A stretch of DNA of 64,000 bases from Crocinitomicaceae bacterium (lineage in GTDB: Bacteria; Bacteroidota; Bacteroidia; Flavobacteriales_D; Crocinitomicaceae): contig JAQWHI010000019.1 of the NCBI GenBank assembly GCA_029249445.1, positions 186,001 to 250,000 of the forward strand. The letters run 5' to 3'. The notes beneath the pieces are model-generated. The model was not told the DNA's origin. It made no database searches and saw only the letters and a list, made by a program, of their open reading frames with translations. The position numbers and the translations under genes were made by a program. Position 1 is the first letter of the stretch. Each line of letters begins with the position of its first letter. Shown here in pieces: positions 52,605-62,111 of the stretch.

Positions 52605-55600
52605 ATGAAAAAAATTTTTACCCTCGCATTTTTCTTACACCTTGTGCCTTTACTGCATGCACAATACGTAGACTACGAAAATGACTCAAAGTGGTTTTGG
52701 GACCTCAATCTTGGTGGAACTTGGAGCACCACAGACGTTAATGACCAAGTTGATGTTGGTTATGGCTTGTTGATTGGGCGAAGTTTCAACTCAAACTACG
52801 GAAGACAATTGCGCTTTGATCTGCGAATGCGCTACCTTCACGGGCTCTGGTACGGACAAGACTATGATACCACAAACATAGGCAACTACGATCCATTCTA
52901 TTTGCCGACCGAACTCGAGACTTACAAAAACAACCCTGGGTTTACAGTAAATAATTTCCAAACCGATGTACATGAATTGGGACTTGAACTCGCATTGCAT
53001 GCAAATCGAGTGAGAGAGCGCACTGGATGGGACCCTTATATCTTTGGCGGGATCAATATCGCCTGGAATCAAACCTACAGTAACTTGCTGCAAAACGACT
53101 CATCATTCACTGGTGGAAATGGCACCTACGACTATAGCGATCCTGCACTGATTAATGAAGGATATATCAATTCGATTCATGATTACACCTATGATACTCC
53201 CATGAATTTAGGGTCTGAAGGTGGAAACTGGAATGCCGACATTGTACCAAGTCTGGGATTCGGAATTGGATATTATTTTAGTCCTTTCTTCTCTATCGGT
53301 TTTGAGCATAAAACATCATGGGCACGAAAAAATGACTGGGACGGTTTTGAACAGTCATCAGATATGAATGAAGGCCCTTTAAATGATGTCTATCATTATT
53401 CCAGTGGATACCTCCGCTTCCATATCCGTAGTCGGAAAAATGATTTTGTCGAACTACAACCAGAACCAGAACCAACTTCAAATTTTACTCCGTGTGATGA
53501 TCCTGTCGTTCGTTTCGTTCAACCGGGAGCAAATCAATCTGAGGTCGAACAACAAGTAGTTGAATTCATCGCAAACGTCAGCAACGTGGACCAGCGAGAA
53601 AACATTGTTGTTCGAATCAATAACAAAGAAACAACGAACTTTTTCTTTGATGAGAACACAAATGACCTCCGTGGAAATTGTGTCCTTAGTGAAGGGGTGA
53701 ATACCATTCAAATAATTGCCAGTAATGGCTGTGGTAATGATGTAGAAACGATAACCGTAAACTATGTCACATGTAACGATCCCATCGTGAACTTTATCAA
53801 TCCTTCACACGATAACTTCCACGTTGACCAACCAACTTACACGATAAATGCCACGATATCAAACCTAAATGACCCAAACGGCATTAGCTCTGAGTCAAAT
53901 ATTGTCTATTCATTAAACGGTATTCGCTCGAACAGTTTCACTTACAATTCAACCAGTGGAAGCTTTACCGCAAATGCAACCCTTCGAAATGGAAGGAACA
54001 CGATAACAGTCGCTGCAGAGAACAATTGTGGCAGCGTAACCAAGACAATCAACGTGATTTTTACAGATTGTGAAGACCCCTTTATTGAGTTTTCAATTGG
54101 AAATGGCTCAACTTTATCAACAGACCAAGAAGTGACTACGATTTCTGCGTACGTCAGAGATGTAAGCACTGAAAGCGCAATCGGCCTGAGAGTAAATGGA
54201 GTAAATACGCCATTTGGTTTTGAAGGTGCTACAGGACTTTTACAAAGCTCCTTGGCATTGTCTCCTGGTCAAAACACAATTCAGATAACAGCAGGCAATC
54301 GGTGTGGAACAGACACAGAAATGATTACGATTGTTTACACACCATGTACTGATCCCGTTGTTTCAATAATTGCACCAGCAACAAACAATACAACAACCAA
54401 CCGTGGAAGTATATTGGTACGCGCAACTGTAACAAGCATAAGCGCTGCAGATGAGATTCAAATGTATGTGAATGGCGTTGCAATTGGTGGCGGCACCTAT
54501 GCAAATAGCGCACACGTTTTTTCACAAACTGCACCTCTCAATGCTGGACTAAATACCATTCAATTGGTTGCAACAAACGAATGTGGTACAGACACCAAAA
54601 CCATTACAATTAATTACGATGCTCCGTGTCCAGAACCAATGGTTTCAATGGTTTCGAATTCCTCTCTAACCAACGACTCCATCTTTCAACTGCAAGCCGC
54701 AATTCAAAATATTACCTCAGCGAACCAAATCAGTACCGTACTGAACAATGTAACCCAAAACGGAGGGGCGTACACTGCATCAAATCATGTGTTCCAAAAC
54801 ACTGTTGTGCTAAACGAAGGTGTCAATACAATCGTGGTCACTGCAACCAATGACTGTGGAACAGACAATAAAACATTTGTTATTACCTACAGAAAACCAT
54901 GTGATCTCCCCGTTATTGGTTTAATAAATCCAATGTCCTCTCCGCTGCAATCAGCAACTCCAAGCCTCAACCTGCAGGCCTCAATTCAGAACGTCTCGCA
55001 GGCAAACCAAGTGGGCGTGGCAATAAACGGAGTGGTACACAATAGTGGGTATTTCAGCACACGAGCAAATACCTACCAAACCAATGTTCAATTGCAAATG
55101 AGTGAAAATGTAATTGTGATTACAGCAACAAACGGCTGTGGGACAACCACAGAAACGCTTGTTGTAAATTATACGCCATGCCTTGAACCAAGTGTATTGT
55201 TCACCCTGCCGAAATTCACTTTTACACAAAACAATTCAACTCTAATACGGGCGACTATTCAAAATGTGGCCAGTTTGAGCCAAATTCAACTGCTCGTCAA
55301 TGGGGTTGCTTTCTCGGGTTCGTACAGTGCTTTAACAGGAATTTTTCAGAGCAACGTTGCATTGCAATCGGGCGTTAATATTATCCAACTAATTGCGACG
55401 AATGACTGTGGAAATGATGCAAAAATGAAAACCCTTACGTACACTCCCTGTCTGAATCCCCAAATAAATATAATTGCACCGAATACAATTTCTACGCAGA
55501 ACAATACAACAACTGTGCAAGCGTCGATAACAAACATAACGGCTGCGAATCAAGTGCAACTTCTCGTAAACGGTATAGCCGTGCAAGGGACGTACAATGC

Positions 55601-56138
55601 GGTAAAAAATATATACACCAGCAATGTTCCCCTACAAACGGGATCAAATCTCATTTCGATTGTTGCCACAAATAATTGTGGAAGTGATAGCGAGAGAATT
55701 GGTATTCGTTACACTGAACCGTGTGACCCTCCGACAATTTCAATATTTTCTCCTCTCGACAGAACATCGACACGCAATTCTACGATTCGATTAAGTGCAA
55801 CAGTCGCAAACGTAACAGCGGCAACTCAAATTATAACTAAAGTTAATGGCACTGTAGTCTCTGGAGGCCTTTACAATCCAGCGAAAAAAATCTACTCTGC
55901 CACCATCCCATTGAGAAGAGGTTCGAATCGAATAACAATAACTGCAATGAACGCCTGCGGTTCTGTTACGACATCAATTACTGTAATTCGTAACAACCCT
56001 GTTCCAGTTCCCACAGACAAAAACCCTGAAAATGATACAAGAGGGAACACAAAGCAAGGTCCCGAAAACGGCAACAAGGAACCGATAAATAAAGGCTCGA
56101 AGGAAATAAAAACACCTCGACAAGGAGGCGGAATATAA
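52605..56138 (+). CDS. Outer-membrane barrel-like protein with nine Ig-like repeats
   Basis: This is a 1177-residue protein. The start at 52605 gives the signal peptide MKKIFTLAFFLHLVPLLHA (a GTG two codons earlier is in frame but not needed). Residues 20-285 have the strand pattern of an eight-stranded barrel (SKWFWDLNLGGTWS, RQLRFDLRMRYLHG, GFGIGYYFSPFFSIGFEH). From about residue 297 come nine repeats of about 92 residues. Each opens with a Cys-x-x-Pro element and ends NTIxIxATNxCGTD with a second Cys. A polar tail of about 45 residues (VPVPTDKNPENDTRG) closes the protein. I recognise the repeat as Ig-like but not the whole family. It is divergent from the T9SS pair, so a surface or periplasmic scaffold role is plausible. 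Confidence 0.82.
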   Translation: MKKIFTLAFFLHLVPLLHAQYVDYENDSKWFWDLNLGGTWSTTDVNDQVDVGYGLLIGRSFNSNYGRQLRFDLRMRYLHGLWYGQDYDTTNIGNYDPFYLPTELETYKNNPGFTVNNFQTDVHELGLELALHANRVRERTGWDPYIFGGINIAWNQTYSNLLQNDSSFTGGNGTYDYSDPALINEGYINSIHDYTYDTPMNLGSEGGNWNADIVPSLGFGIGYYFSPFFSIGFEHKTSWARKNDWDGFEQSSDMNEGPLNDVYHYSSGYLRFHIRSRKNDFVELQPEPEPTSNFTPCDDPVVRFVQPGANQSEVEQQVVEFIANVSNVDQRENIVVRINNKETTNFFFDENTNDLRGNCVLSEGVNTIQIIASNGCGNDVETITVNYVTCNDPIVNFINPSHDNFHVDQPTYTINATISNLNDPNGISSESNIVYSLNGIRSNSFTYNSTSGSFTANATLRNGRNTITVAAENNCGSVTKTINVIFTDCEDPFIEFSIGNGSTLSTDQEVTTISAYVRDVSTESAIGLRVNGVNTPFGFEGATGLLQSSLALSPGQNTIQITAGNRCGTDTEMITIVYTPCTDPVVSIIAPATNNTTTNRGSILVRATVTSISAADEIQMYVNGVAIGGGTYANSAHVFSQTAPLNAGLNTIQLVATNECGTDTKTITINYDAPCPEPMVSMVSNSSLTNDSIFQLQAAIQNITSANQISTVLNNVTQNGGAYTASNHVFQNTVVLNEGVNTIVVTATNDCGTDNKTFVITYRKPCDLPVIGLINPMSSPLQSATPSLNLQASIQNVSQANQVGVAINGVVHNSGYFSTRANTYQTNVQLQMSENVIVITATNGCGTTTETLVVNYTPCLEPSVLFTLPKFTFTQNNSTLIRATIQNVASLSQIQLLVNGVAFSGSYSALTGIFQSNVALQSGVNIIQLIATNDCGNDAKMKTLTYTPCLNPQINIIAPNTISTQNNTTTVQASITNITAANQVQLLVNGIAVQGTYNAVKNIYTSNVPLQTGSNLISIVATNNCGSDSERIGIRYTEPCDPPTISIFSPLDRTSTRNSTIRLSATVANVTAATQIITKVNGTVVSGGLYNPAKKIYSATIPLRRGSNRITITAMNACGSVTTSITVIRNNPVPVPTDKNPENDTRGNTKQGPENGNKEPINKGSKEIKTPRQGGGI
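53490..55985 (+). repeat. Nine tandem Ig-like coding repeats
   Basis: The encoded repeats begin at TPCDDP, VTCNDP, TDCEDP, TPCTDP, APCPEP, KPCDLP, TPCLEP, TPCLNP and EPCDPP. Each ends near SNGCG, ENNCG, GNRCG, TNECG, TNDCG, TNGCG, TNDCG, TNNCG and MNACG. Each unit is about 275 nt. The DNA copies are well diverged, so this is protein-level repetition and not recent slippage. Confidence 0.88.
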
Positions 56139-56159
56139 GCCGAAATGCACTAAAAAATA

Positions 56160-56197
56160 AACCGCTTGGTAACAGTAAAATGTACCAGCGGTTTTTT
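56160..56197 (+). terminator. Terminator after the Ig-repeat gene
   Basis: ACCGCT-T-GGTA pairs with TACCAGCGGT (one bulged T) around an 11-nt loop, followed by TTTTTT. It starts 22 nt after the stop at 56138. Confidence 0.85.
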
Positions 56198-56221
56198 CCT
56201 TGATCGCCTTGACCTCTTTCG

Positions 56222-56253
56222 TTTGCTTAAATCAATACATCTCGCTATATTCG
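56222..56253 (+). promoter_or_regulatory. Promoter of the PpiD-like gene (TTTG, 20 nt, TATATTCG)
   Basis: TTTG (56222-56225) and TATATTCG (56246-56253) are separated by 20 nt. The -7 box differs from TAnnTTTG at one base. The ATG follows 22 nt later at 56276. Its place right after a terminator supports a real transcription start. Confidence 0.65.
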
Positions 56254-56275
56254 CAGACTCATTTAAGTAATTGGA

Positions 56276-58501
56276 ATGGCAATAATCGGAAAAATCAGAG
56301 AAAAATCATGGTTGCTACTTATCGTTATCGGTGGTGCAATTATTACATTTATATTTACCTCTCAAGGCCCAGGAGGCTCCAGTGGATTAGAGGAACAGTA
56401 CGGAATTGGAACTGTATACGGTGAAAAAGTTGATCGTGATGTGTTTAATGAAAAAGTTGCAATCACTCAAGAAAATGCCCAAAGACAAAAAAACCAGCAA
56501 CTCATGCAACAAGGACGCCAGCCGGGAAGCGAATTGGCTGATCCTGTTGATCGAAGTCTGGTTTGGCAAGGCTATACCGAATCTTTAGTGCTCCAAAAAG
56601 AATACGAAGCGCTCGGTATTGAAGTGGGCGATGATGAATTTGATGCTTTCCTTTTCGGAGATGAAGGGTTTACTGTTTTACCAGACCTTGCACAATCTTT
56701 CCAAGATTCAGCAACGAACTCGTTTGACCGTAACTTATTGCAACAACGAATTGATGAAATGGAAACTTCTGAGGATCCTGAAATCAAAAAGCAATGGGAT
56801 CAAAGCAAAGAATACTACACCGATTTGCGACAAAATCAAAAATACATCGACATCATAAAACAAGGTGTCTATGTTACTGATCTTGAAGCGAAAGACAACT
56901 ACTACGCCCAAAAAACAAAGAAAAATATTTCCTTCATTTCAAAGAGTTATGGAGAAATAAATAACGATGATATCAAAGTCACTGATGCAAAGTTGAAAGC
57001 CTTCTTTGAAAAACACAAAGGCGAAAGAAAATACCAAAACAGCACAAGTAGTCGTGAGATTCGTTTTGCAGACTTACAAATTCAGCCATCTAAAAACGAT
57101 TCCGTTTCTTTTGACAAAGAAGTAATGGCATTAAAATCGAAGTTCGAAAAAACAACCAAAGATTCATTGTTTGTTATCACTTATTCAGAAGTTCCTTACT
57201 ACATTTCGCAAGTTGGTTACAGAGCAGCAAAAGACCAAGACCAAAACAAAAAACAATTTTCTTATCCAGACGAACTGGACACCGTTTTCAAAGCCGCTCA
57301 AATTGGAGATGTGATTGGGCCATATTCTGAGAATGGTTCGAAAAAAATTGCAAAAGTAATCGGTAAAAAGGAAACTTTTCTTTCTGCACGACATATATTG
57401 ATTGCAGCACAACGCGCAGATACAGTCGCTGTAGAAAAAGCAAGAGCAACGACAGATTCAATTATGAGGTTCATCACTACTTCCAATTTTGAAGAGTTCG
57501 TTACAAAATACAGTAAGGATCCTGGCTCAATAGAAAATGGAGGTAAATATGAAGACTTCCTAGAAGGTGATATGGTGCCAGAATTTAGCACTTTTGCTAT
57601 GGAGGAGCCAATTGGAAAAATTGGCTACGTGCAAACCGATTATGGATTCCATATCATGGAAGCCTTGGAGAGAAAGCCGGCCAATGTGCCCAACCTTGCA
57701 ATTGTCCAAAAAACCTTAAAGCCCAGTCCTGAAACCCTTCAAATGACAGAGGATCAAGCCTATCAATTGTTAGAGTCTCTATACAACAAAGTGGAGCGAG
57801 TAAAGGGACTTAGCAACAAAACCGCGATGTTTGATACCCTCGTGAAAAAAGCAGGATCGGTAACTCGTAAAATCGCAATTTTGGATGATAACCCAAAACT
57901 TGATGGTGGCGGTTTTACTTCTGAATTTGCAGAAGCAGAACTTTTCAAACTTGCATTTGCTCCAGAAGCGAAAGCAGGTGATATTATAAGTTCTCCAATT
58001 AGAGATGGTGAAAGATGGGTTGTCGCAATTTTATCAGCGATTAAAGTGAAAGATGAAGCCACTTTTGAAGATGCAAAAGAAGTTGTGAAAGCTGAATACA
58101 TCAAAGATGCGAAGTTCACACGCCTTAAAAATCAATTGAAAGGGAAAACCTTGGAGAACATTCAAGCTGCAAAACAAGGAACAATTCAGAAAGCTGAAGT
58201 CATTTTTGGAAGTGCACAGCTCAACAGAAGTTTCAGCTATGAACCCGCAGTAATCGGAGCCTTGTTCTCTGGTCTTAAAGACGGAAAGATGACGGCGCCA
58301 ATCAAAGGTGAACAGGGAGTTTTTGTTGTGAGAATTGACAAAACCACACCAGCATCTGATGCGAAGAATTATGACGAAGAAAAAGCACAATTAACAGGAA
58401 CACTTCGAGGAGGAATGTCTGGGAAAATCTCAAAAGCGCTTGTGAAACAAGCCAATGTGATTGACAATAGAAAATTCTATGAAATAGGAATTCGAAGATA
58501 A
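56276..58501 (+). CDS. PpiD/SurA-like membrane-anchored peptidyl-prolyl isomerase
   Basis: This is a 741-residue foldase for exported proteins. A short basic N-terminus precedes one membrane helix (about 11-31, LLLIVIGGAIITFIF), which leaves the bulk in the periplasm. A SurA-N-like helical chaperone region covers about 40-220. The parvulin (PPIC) domain is at about 364-470 (SARHILIAAQ, then FVTKYSKDPGS, then YGFHIMEALE). A second helical and beta region completes the protein. Bacteroidota usually carry such PpiD-type proteins, which help outer-membrane protein assembly. The gene is a stand-alone unit with its own promoter and terminator. Confidence 0.92.
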   Translation: MAIIGKIREKSWLLLIVIGGAIITFIFTSQGPGGSSGLEEQYGIGTVYGEKVDRDVFNEKVAITQENAQRQKNQQLMQQGRQPGSELADPVDRSLVWQGYTESLVLQKEYEALGIEVGDDEFDAFLFGDEGFTVLPDLAQSFQDSATNSFDRNLLQQRIDEMETSEDPEIKKQWDQSKEYYTDLRQNQKYIDIIKQGVYVTDLEAKDNYYAQKTKKNISFISKSYGEINNDDIKVTDAKLKAFFEKHKGERKYQNSTSSREIRFADLQIQPSKNDSVSFDKEVMALKSKFEKTTKDSLFVITYSEVPYYISQVGYRAAKDQDQNKKQFSYPDELDTVFKAAQIGDVIGPYSENGSKKIAKVIGKKETFLSARHILIAAQRADTVAVEKARATTDSIMRFITTSNFEEFVTKYSKDPGSIENGGKYEDFLEGDMVPEFSTFAMEEPIGKIGYVQTDYGFHIMEALERKPANVPNLAIVQKTLKPSPETLQMTEDQAYQLLESLYNKVERVKGLSNKTAMFDTLVKKAGSVTRKIAILDDNPKLDGGGFTSEFAEAELFKLAFAPEAKAGDIISSPIRDGERWVVAILSAIKVKDEATFEDAKEVVKAEYIKDAKFTRLKNQLKGKTLENIQAAKQGTIQKAEVIFGSAQLNRSFSYEPAVIGALFSGLKDGKMTAPIKGEQGVFVVRIDKTTPASDAKNYDEEKAQLTGTLRGGMSGKISKALVKQANVIDNRKFYEIGIRR

Positions 58502-58523
58502 GCCCTAATACACACATTTAATA

Positions 58524-58558
58524 ACCTATCTGCTCACTGAAGTGGATGGGTTTTTTAT
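58524..58558 (+). terminator. Terminator after the PpiD-like gene
   Basis: ACCTATC pairs with GATGGGT (with G-T pairs) outside an inner CACT/AGTG stem, followed by TTTTTTAT. The T-run reaches the stop codon of the convergent dprA gene. Confidence 0.7.
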
Positions 58559-59655
58559 ATCGTTTTATATCGCTTCCCTGGCAATTCAATTACAACACCA
58601 GATAAATTCAAATGGAAGAGCTCGGTATTTAATTTCGAAATTGGCCAAGACAACCTCGCAGAAAGAACATCAATGTGCAACGACTCCTCATTACTTATCG
58701 CAGTAACAATTTCTTTTTGAATATCATTTAAACTAGGGAAACATGATCTCTGAACTTCAACTGGAACAGTGTCGGTATTCCATTCCATCCAATCTAAAAA
58801 CTCCAAGGGACTCTGTATGCATCTCGCTTTTTCTTGAGAAATAATTGCATTACAGCCTTGTGATGTTTCTGTATTGACATTCCCAGGGAAAGCAAAAACA
58901 TCACGGTCGTAACCAAATGCCTGATGTGCGGTAATTAATGACCCTCCGGAGATGGTGCTCTCTACAACAATTGTTGCGTCACTAAGCCCCGCAACAATCC
59001 GATTGCGTTTTGTGAAATTCTCTCTATCTGGAGAAGTGCCAGGAACAAACTCAGTAATCAACGCACCATTTTCTAGAATTTTTGAGGCCAACCCTTTATT
59101 TTGACTCGGATAAATTCTATCCAATCCATGGCCCAAAACAGCTACAGTTGGCACATTATAATCAACGCAATACTGGTGAATGAATGAATCAATTCCGAAT
59201 GCCAACCCGCTCACTACAACAATGTCTTTCCCTACAAATGATTCTATTAATCTTCGACAAAGCTCTTTTCCATATGACGTCGCTTTTCGAGTTCCGACAA
59301 CTGAAACCAACTTAGAAGAATTCATGGACAAATTCCCCTTCATAAATAAGGCCGTTGGAGCATCTGAACAATGTGTCAATCGTCTAGGGTAATTCGAATC
59401 CAAATAAAATAACGTTTGTATTTTTTTTGTTTCATGAAATTGCACCGCATGAACCGCTTTTTCTAAAGCATTCATCCGTCGCATTTTTTTAAAAAATGAA
59501 ACGTCAACTCCTGATAAGTGCGCAAGTTTCAAGGGGGGTTCGGTAAACAACTTGTCTACTGAACCTATTTTTCGTATCAGTTTGCGTGCTTTTCTTGGTC
59601 CAATGCCATGGAGCATTGCCAAGCCAGTTTGATAGTGCAGGTAGGTGTAATTCAA
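58555..59655 (-). CDS. dprA: DNA-processing protein DprA
   Basis: This is a 366-residue protein that loads RecA on incoming single-stranded DNA during transformation. The N-terminal helix-hairpin-helix region includes LHGIGPRKARKLIRKIGSVD. The Rossmann-like core has VVSGLAFGIDSFIHQY, AVLGHGLDRIYP and VPGTSPDRENFTKRNRIVAG (in parts), and the conserved VVESTISGGSLITAHQA. A winged-helix domain occupies about 305-366. The start codon is TTG at 59653-59655. A stop lies just upstream and the first in-frame ATG would remove residues that match relatives. Divergent from the TonB receptor gene. Confidence 0.92.
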   Translation of the reverse strand: MNYTYLHYQTGLAMLHGIGPRKARKLIRKIGSVDKLFTEPPLKLAHLSGVDVSFFKKMRRMNALEKAVHAVQFHETKKIQTLFYLDSNYPRRLTHCSDAPTALFMKGNLSMNSSKLVSVVGTRKATSYGKELCRRLIESFVGKDIVVVSGLAFGIDSFIHQYCVDYNVPTVAVLGHGLDRIYPSQNKGLASKILENGALITEFVPGTSPDRENFTKRNRIVAGLSDATIVVESTISGGSLITAHQAFGYDRDVFAFPGNVNTETSQGCNAIISQEKARCIQSPLEFLDWMEWNTDTVPVEVQRSCFPSLNDIQKEIVTAISNEESLHIDVLSARLSWPISKLNTELFHLNLSGVVIELPGKRYKTI

Positions 59656-59700
59656 AATAATTGGTATTTTAGGCTACTTGAATTTACGAATTTTTTTTAG

Positions 59701-62106
59701 ATGAAAAACCTATTACTAGTGCTCTTTTTATGTCCTGTGTTTTTGTTTGCACAAATCACAGGTACAATAATTGAACAAGAAACAAACAACTCGGTTTTTG
59801 GAGCGAAGATTATTTCAAGTAATGGACAAAAAACAATGTCAAATTTAAATGGAGCCTTTTCAATCAAGGCTTCTTCATTTCCATTAACAATCATCTTTTC
59901 TGCTCAAATGATGGAAAACGATACGGTAGTCGTAACTGGTCCCGTTGATCTCAAAGTCATTCTTCGTCGCCCGTTTCAAAACATAAAAACTGTTGTTGTT
60001 ACTTCTGGGCGTAGAAACCAGAACATTGAAGACGTTCCAATATCCATGGAGATTTTAAAACCCAAATTAATTGATAATAAAGGATTCTCGAACCTAGAAG
60101 AGGCCGTTGATCAGAGCCCTGGAGTTTACACAATGGATGGACAAGTTAGTATCCGCGGCGGCAGTGGCTTCGCCTATGGTGCAGGCAGTCGAGTGATGCT
60201 TTTATGGAACGGAATGCCAATACTTTCTGCCGATGCCGGAGATGCAAAATGGAATGCAATTCCGATGGAGGCCACTTCACAAATTGAGATTCTCAAAGGA
60301 GCGTCTTCTGTACTTTATGGATCAGGAGCATTGAACGGTATTATTTCTCTAAATGAACGCCTCCCCTCCTTAAAAGGTGAAACACGTATAAAAGTACAAA
60401 GTGGTATCTATGGGAACCCGCAAAGAGAAACGCTAAAATGGTGGACAACCCCAAGGGTTTTTCATCAGACAGATGCATACTATGGGAAAATGTATAAAAA
60501 TGTCGGATTCACAATTTCCGCAAATGGATACACAAACCCAGGTTATAAGCAAGGAGAAGAAGAGAGTAGAGCAAGAATAAGTGGAACGTTTTATGTCCGC
60601 CCACAAAAATATGATCGGATTAAAGCCGGGATAGGTTACAACTTCCAATATCAAAAGTCGGGGAATTTCATTATTTGGGAAAGCGACACTTTTGCCTATA
60701 CTCCATCGGGAGGAGCAGATACCTCCTTCGCGGAATCTACTCTAACTTATAATTCCGGAAGTCGACTCAGTGTTGATCCATATATCAAATGGCACGACAA
60801 AAAAGGAAACAAACACTCATTAAAGTCACGGCTCTACTCGGTGATAAATACAAACATTACAAATCCGTCTCAGTCTTCCAATGCTTACGTTCTATACGGA
60901 GATTATCAACTGCAAAGAAAATGGGGGGAAAATAATGTTGTAACCAGCGGATTTACAGGAATACGAAATCTGGTTCAGTCCAACTTGTTTGGAGATCACT
61001 ATTCCTCAAACCTGGGCCTTTACAGCCAGTATGAGCGCTCATTTAACAAACTTGATCTTACTGGAGGAATTCGTTTTGAATATTTTGAACAAGACGGGAA
61101 ACAAGGAGATTCTCAATTTTATTTTGGTAACGACGCATCTGCAGCATCAATGCCAATCTATCCAATCTTGCGTGCTGGAGCACACTATGAAATAAAAAAA
61201 TACACCCATTTGAGAGCGTCATTTGGACAAGGAATTCGCTACCCCTCCGTAGCAGAGCGCTACACCACAACCAACGTCGGTGCGCTAAATGTGTTTGCTA
61301 GTCCAAATTTAACCAGAGAAAAAGGTTGGGCAGCAGAGATTGGACTCAAGCAAGGCGTTCGAATTGGTTCAAAATGGAAGGGAATGATTGATATTGCAGC
61401 CTTTGTAAATCAATATAACGATATGATGGAGTTCACTTTTGGAATCTTTAACCCTGAGAATAGTGAACGCTTAGACCCTACATCACCAAATTACAATCAA
61501 CAAATTATCGATATCCTTTTTTCAGGTTACTCGATAGAACAAATGTTTGGTTTTAGTGCCGAAAATGCCGAATCTGCTCGTATTATTGGAACCGAATTTT
61601 CTTTTAATAGCCAAGGAGAAATTGGAGACGTTGAATTGACTTCATTGATTGGATATACATACATGTTGCCAAAAACACTGAATTCTGATTCTGCATATGT
61701 TTCAACCTTTTCGACCTACGAATACGATGAAACAACCCAAACATCCTCATATGATCAAACATTAAAATACCGTTTCAATCACCTCATTAAAGCCGATATT
61801 GAGGCTGCTTGGAAGGGTGCAAGCCTCGGAATGTCAGTACGCTACAACAGTTACATGAAAAATATCGATGATGTTTTTGAAACCGAACTGTCTCCCGGAC
61901 TTTTTATTTTACCTGGACTTCGCGAATACAGAGAACTGAACAACAAAGGAATTGCAGTGCTTGATGCACGCCTCGGATATACATTCAAAGAAAATTATCG
62001 TTTGGGTTTTATTGTTAATAATGTGCTTAATGTAGAATACATTTCTCGTCCCGGTGATGTTCAAGCACCACGATCGTTTATTTTACAGTTGCAACTAAAA
62101 TTTTAG
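59701..62106 (+). CDS. TonB-dependent outer-membrane receptor
   Basis: This is an 801-residue receptor with signal MKNLLLVLFLCPVFLFA. Residues 19-90 form a carboxypeptidase-regulatory-like domain (ITGTIIEQETNNSVFG). The plug covers about 95-225 (DVPISMEILKPKLID, VDQSPGVYTMDGQVSIRGGS in two parts, ILKGASSVLYGSGALNG). The barrel ends in RSFILQLQLKF with terminal Phe. SusD is absent, so this is a FecA/BtuB-type importer of an unknown ligand such as a siderophore or cofactor. It lies 5 nt before kdsB, but a functional link to Kdo synthesis is not evident. Confidence 0.92.
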   Translation: MKNLLLVLFLCPVFLFAQITGTIIEQETNNSVFGAKIISSNGQKTMSNLNGAFSIKASSFPLTIIFSAQMMENDTVVVTGPVDLKVILRRPFQNIKTVVVTSGRRNQNIEDVPISMEILKPKLIDNKGFSNLEEAVDQSPGVYTMDGQVSIRGGSGFAYGAGSRVMLLWNGMPILSADAGDAKWNAIPMEATSQIEILKGASSVLYGSGALNGIISLNERLPSLKGETRIKVQSGIYGNPQRETLKWWTTPRVFHQTDAYYGKMYKNVGFTISANGYTNPGYKQGEEESRARISGTFYVRPQKYDRIKAGIGYNFQYQKSGNFIIWESDTFAYTPSGGADTSFAESTLTYNSGSRLSVDPYIKWHDKKGNKHSLKSRLYSVINTNITNPSQSSNAYVLYGDYQLQRKWGENNVVTSGFTGIRNLVQSNLFGDHYSSNLGLYSQYERSFNKLDLTGGIRFEYFEQDGKQGDSQFYFGNDASAASMPIYPILRAGAHYEIKKYTHLRASFGQGIRYPSVAERYTTTNVGALNVFASPNLTREKGWAAEIGLKQGVRIGSKWKGMIDIAAFVNQYNDMMEFTFGIFNPENSERLDPTSPNYNQQIIDILFSGYSIEQMFGFSAENAESARIIGTEFSFNSQGEIGDVELTSLIGYTYMLPKTLNSDSAYVSTFSTYEYDETTQTSSYDQTLKYRFNHLIKADIEAAWKGASLGMSVRYNSYMKNIDDVFETELSPGLFILPGLREYRELNNKGIAVLDARLGYTFKENYRLGFIVNNVLNVEYISRPGDVQAPRSFILQLQLKF

Positions 62107-62111
62107 AAACA

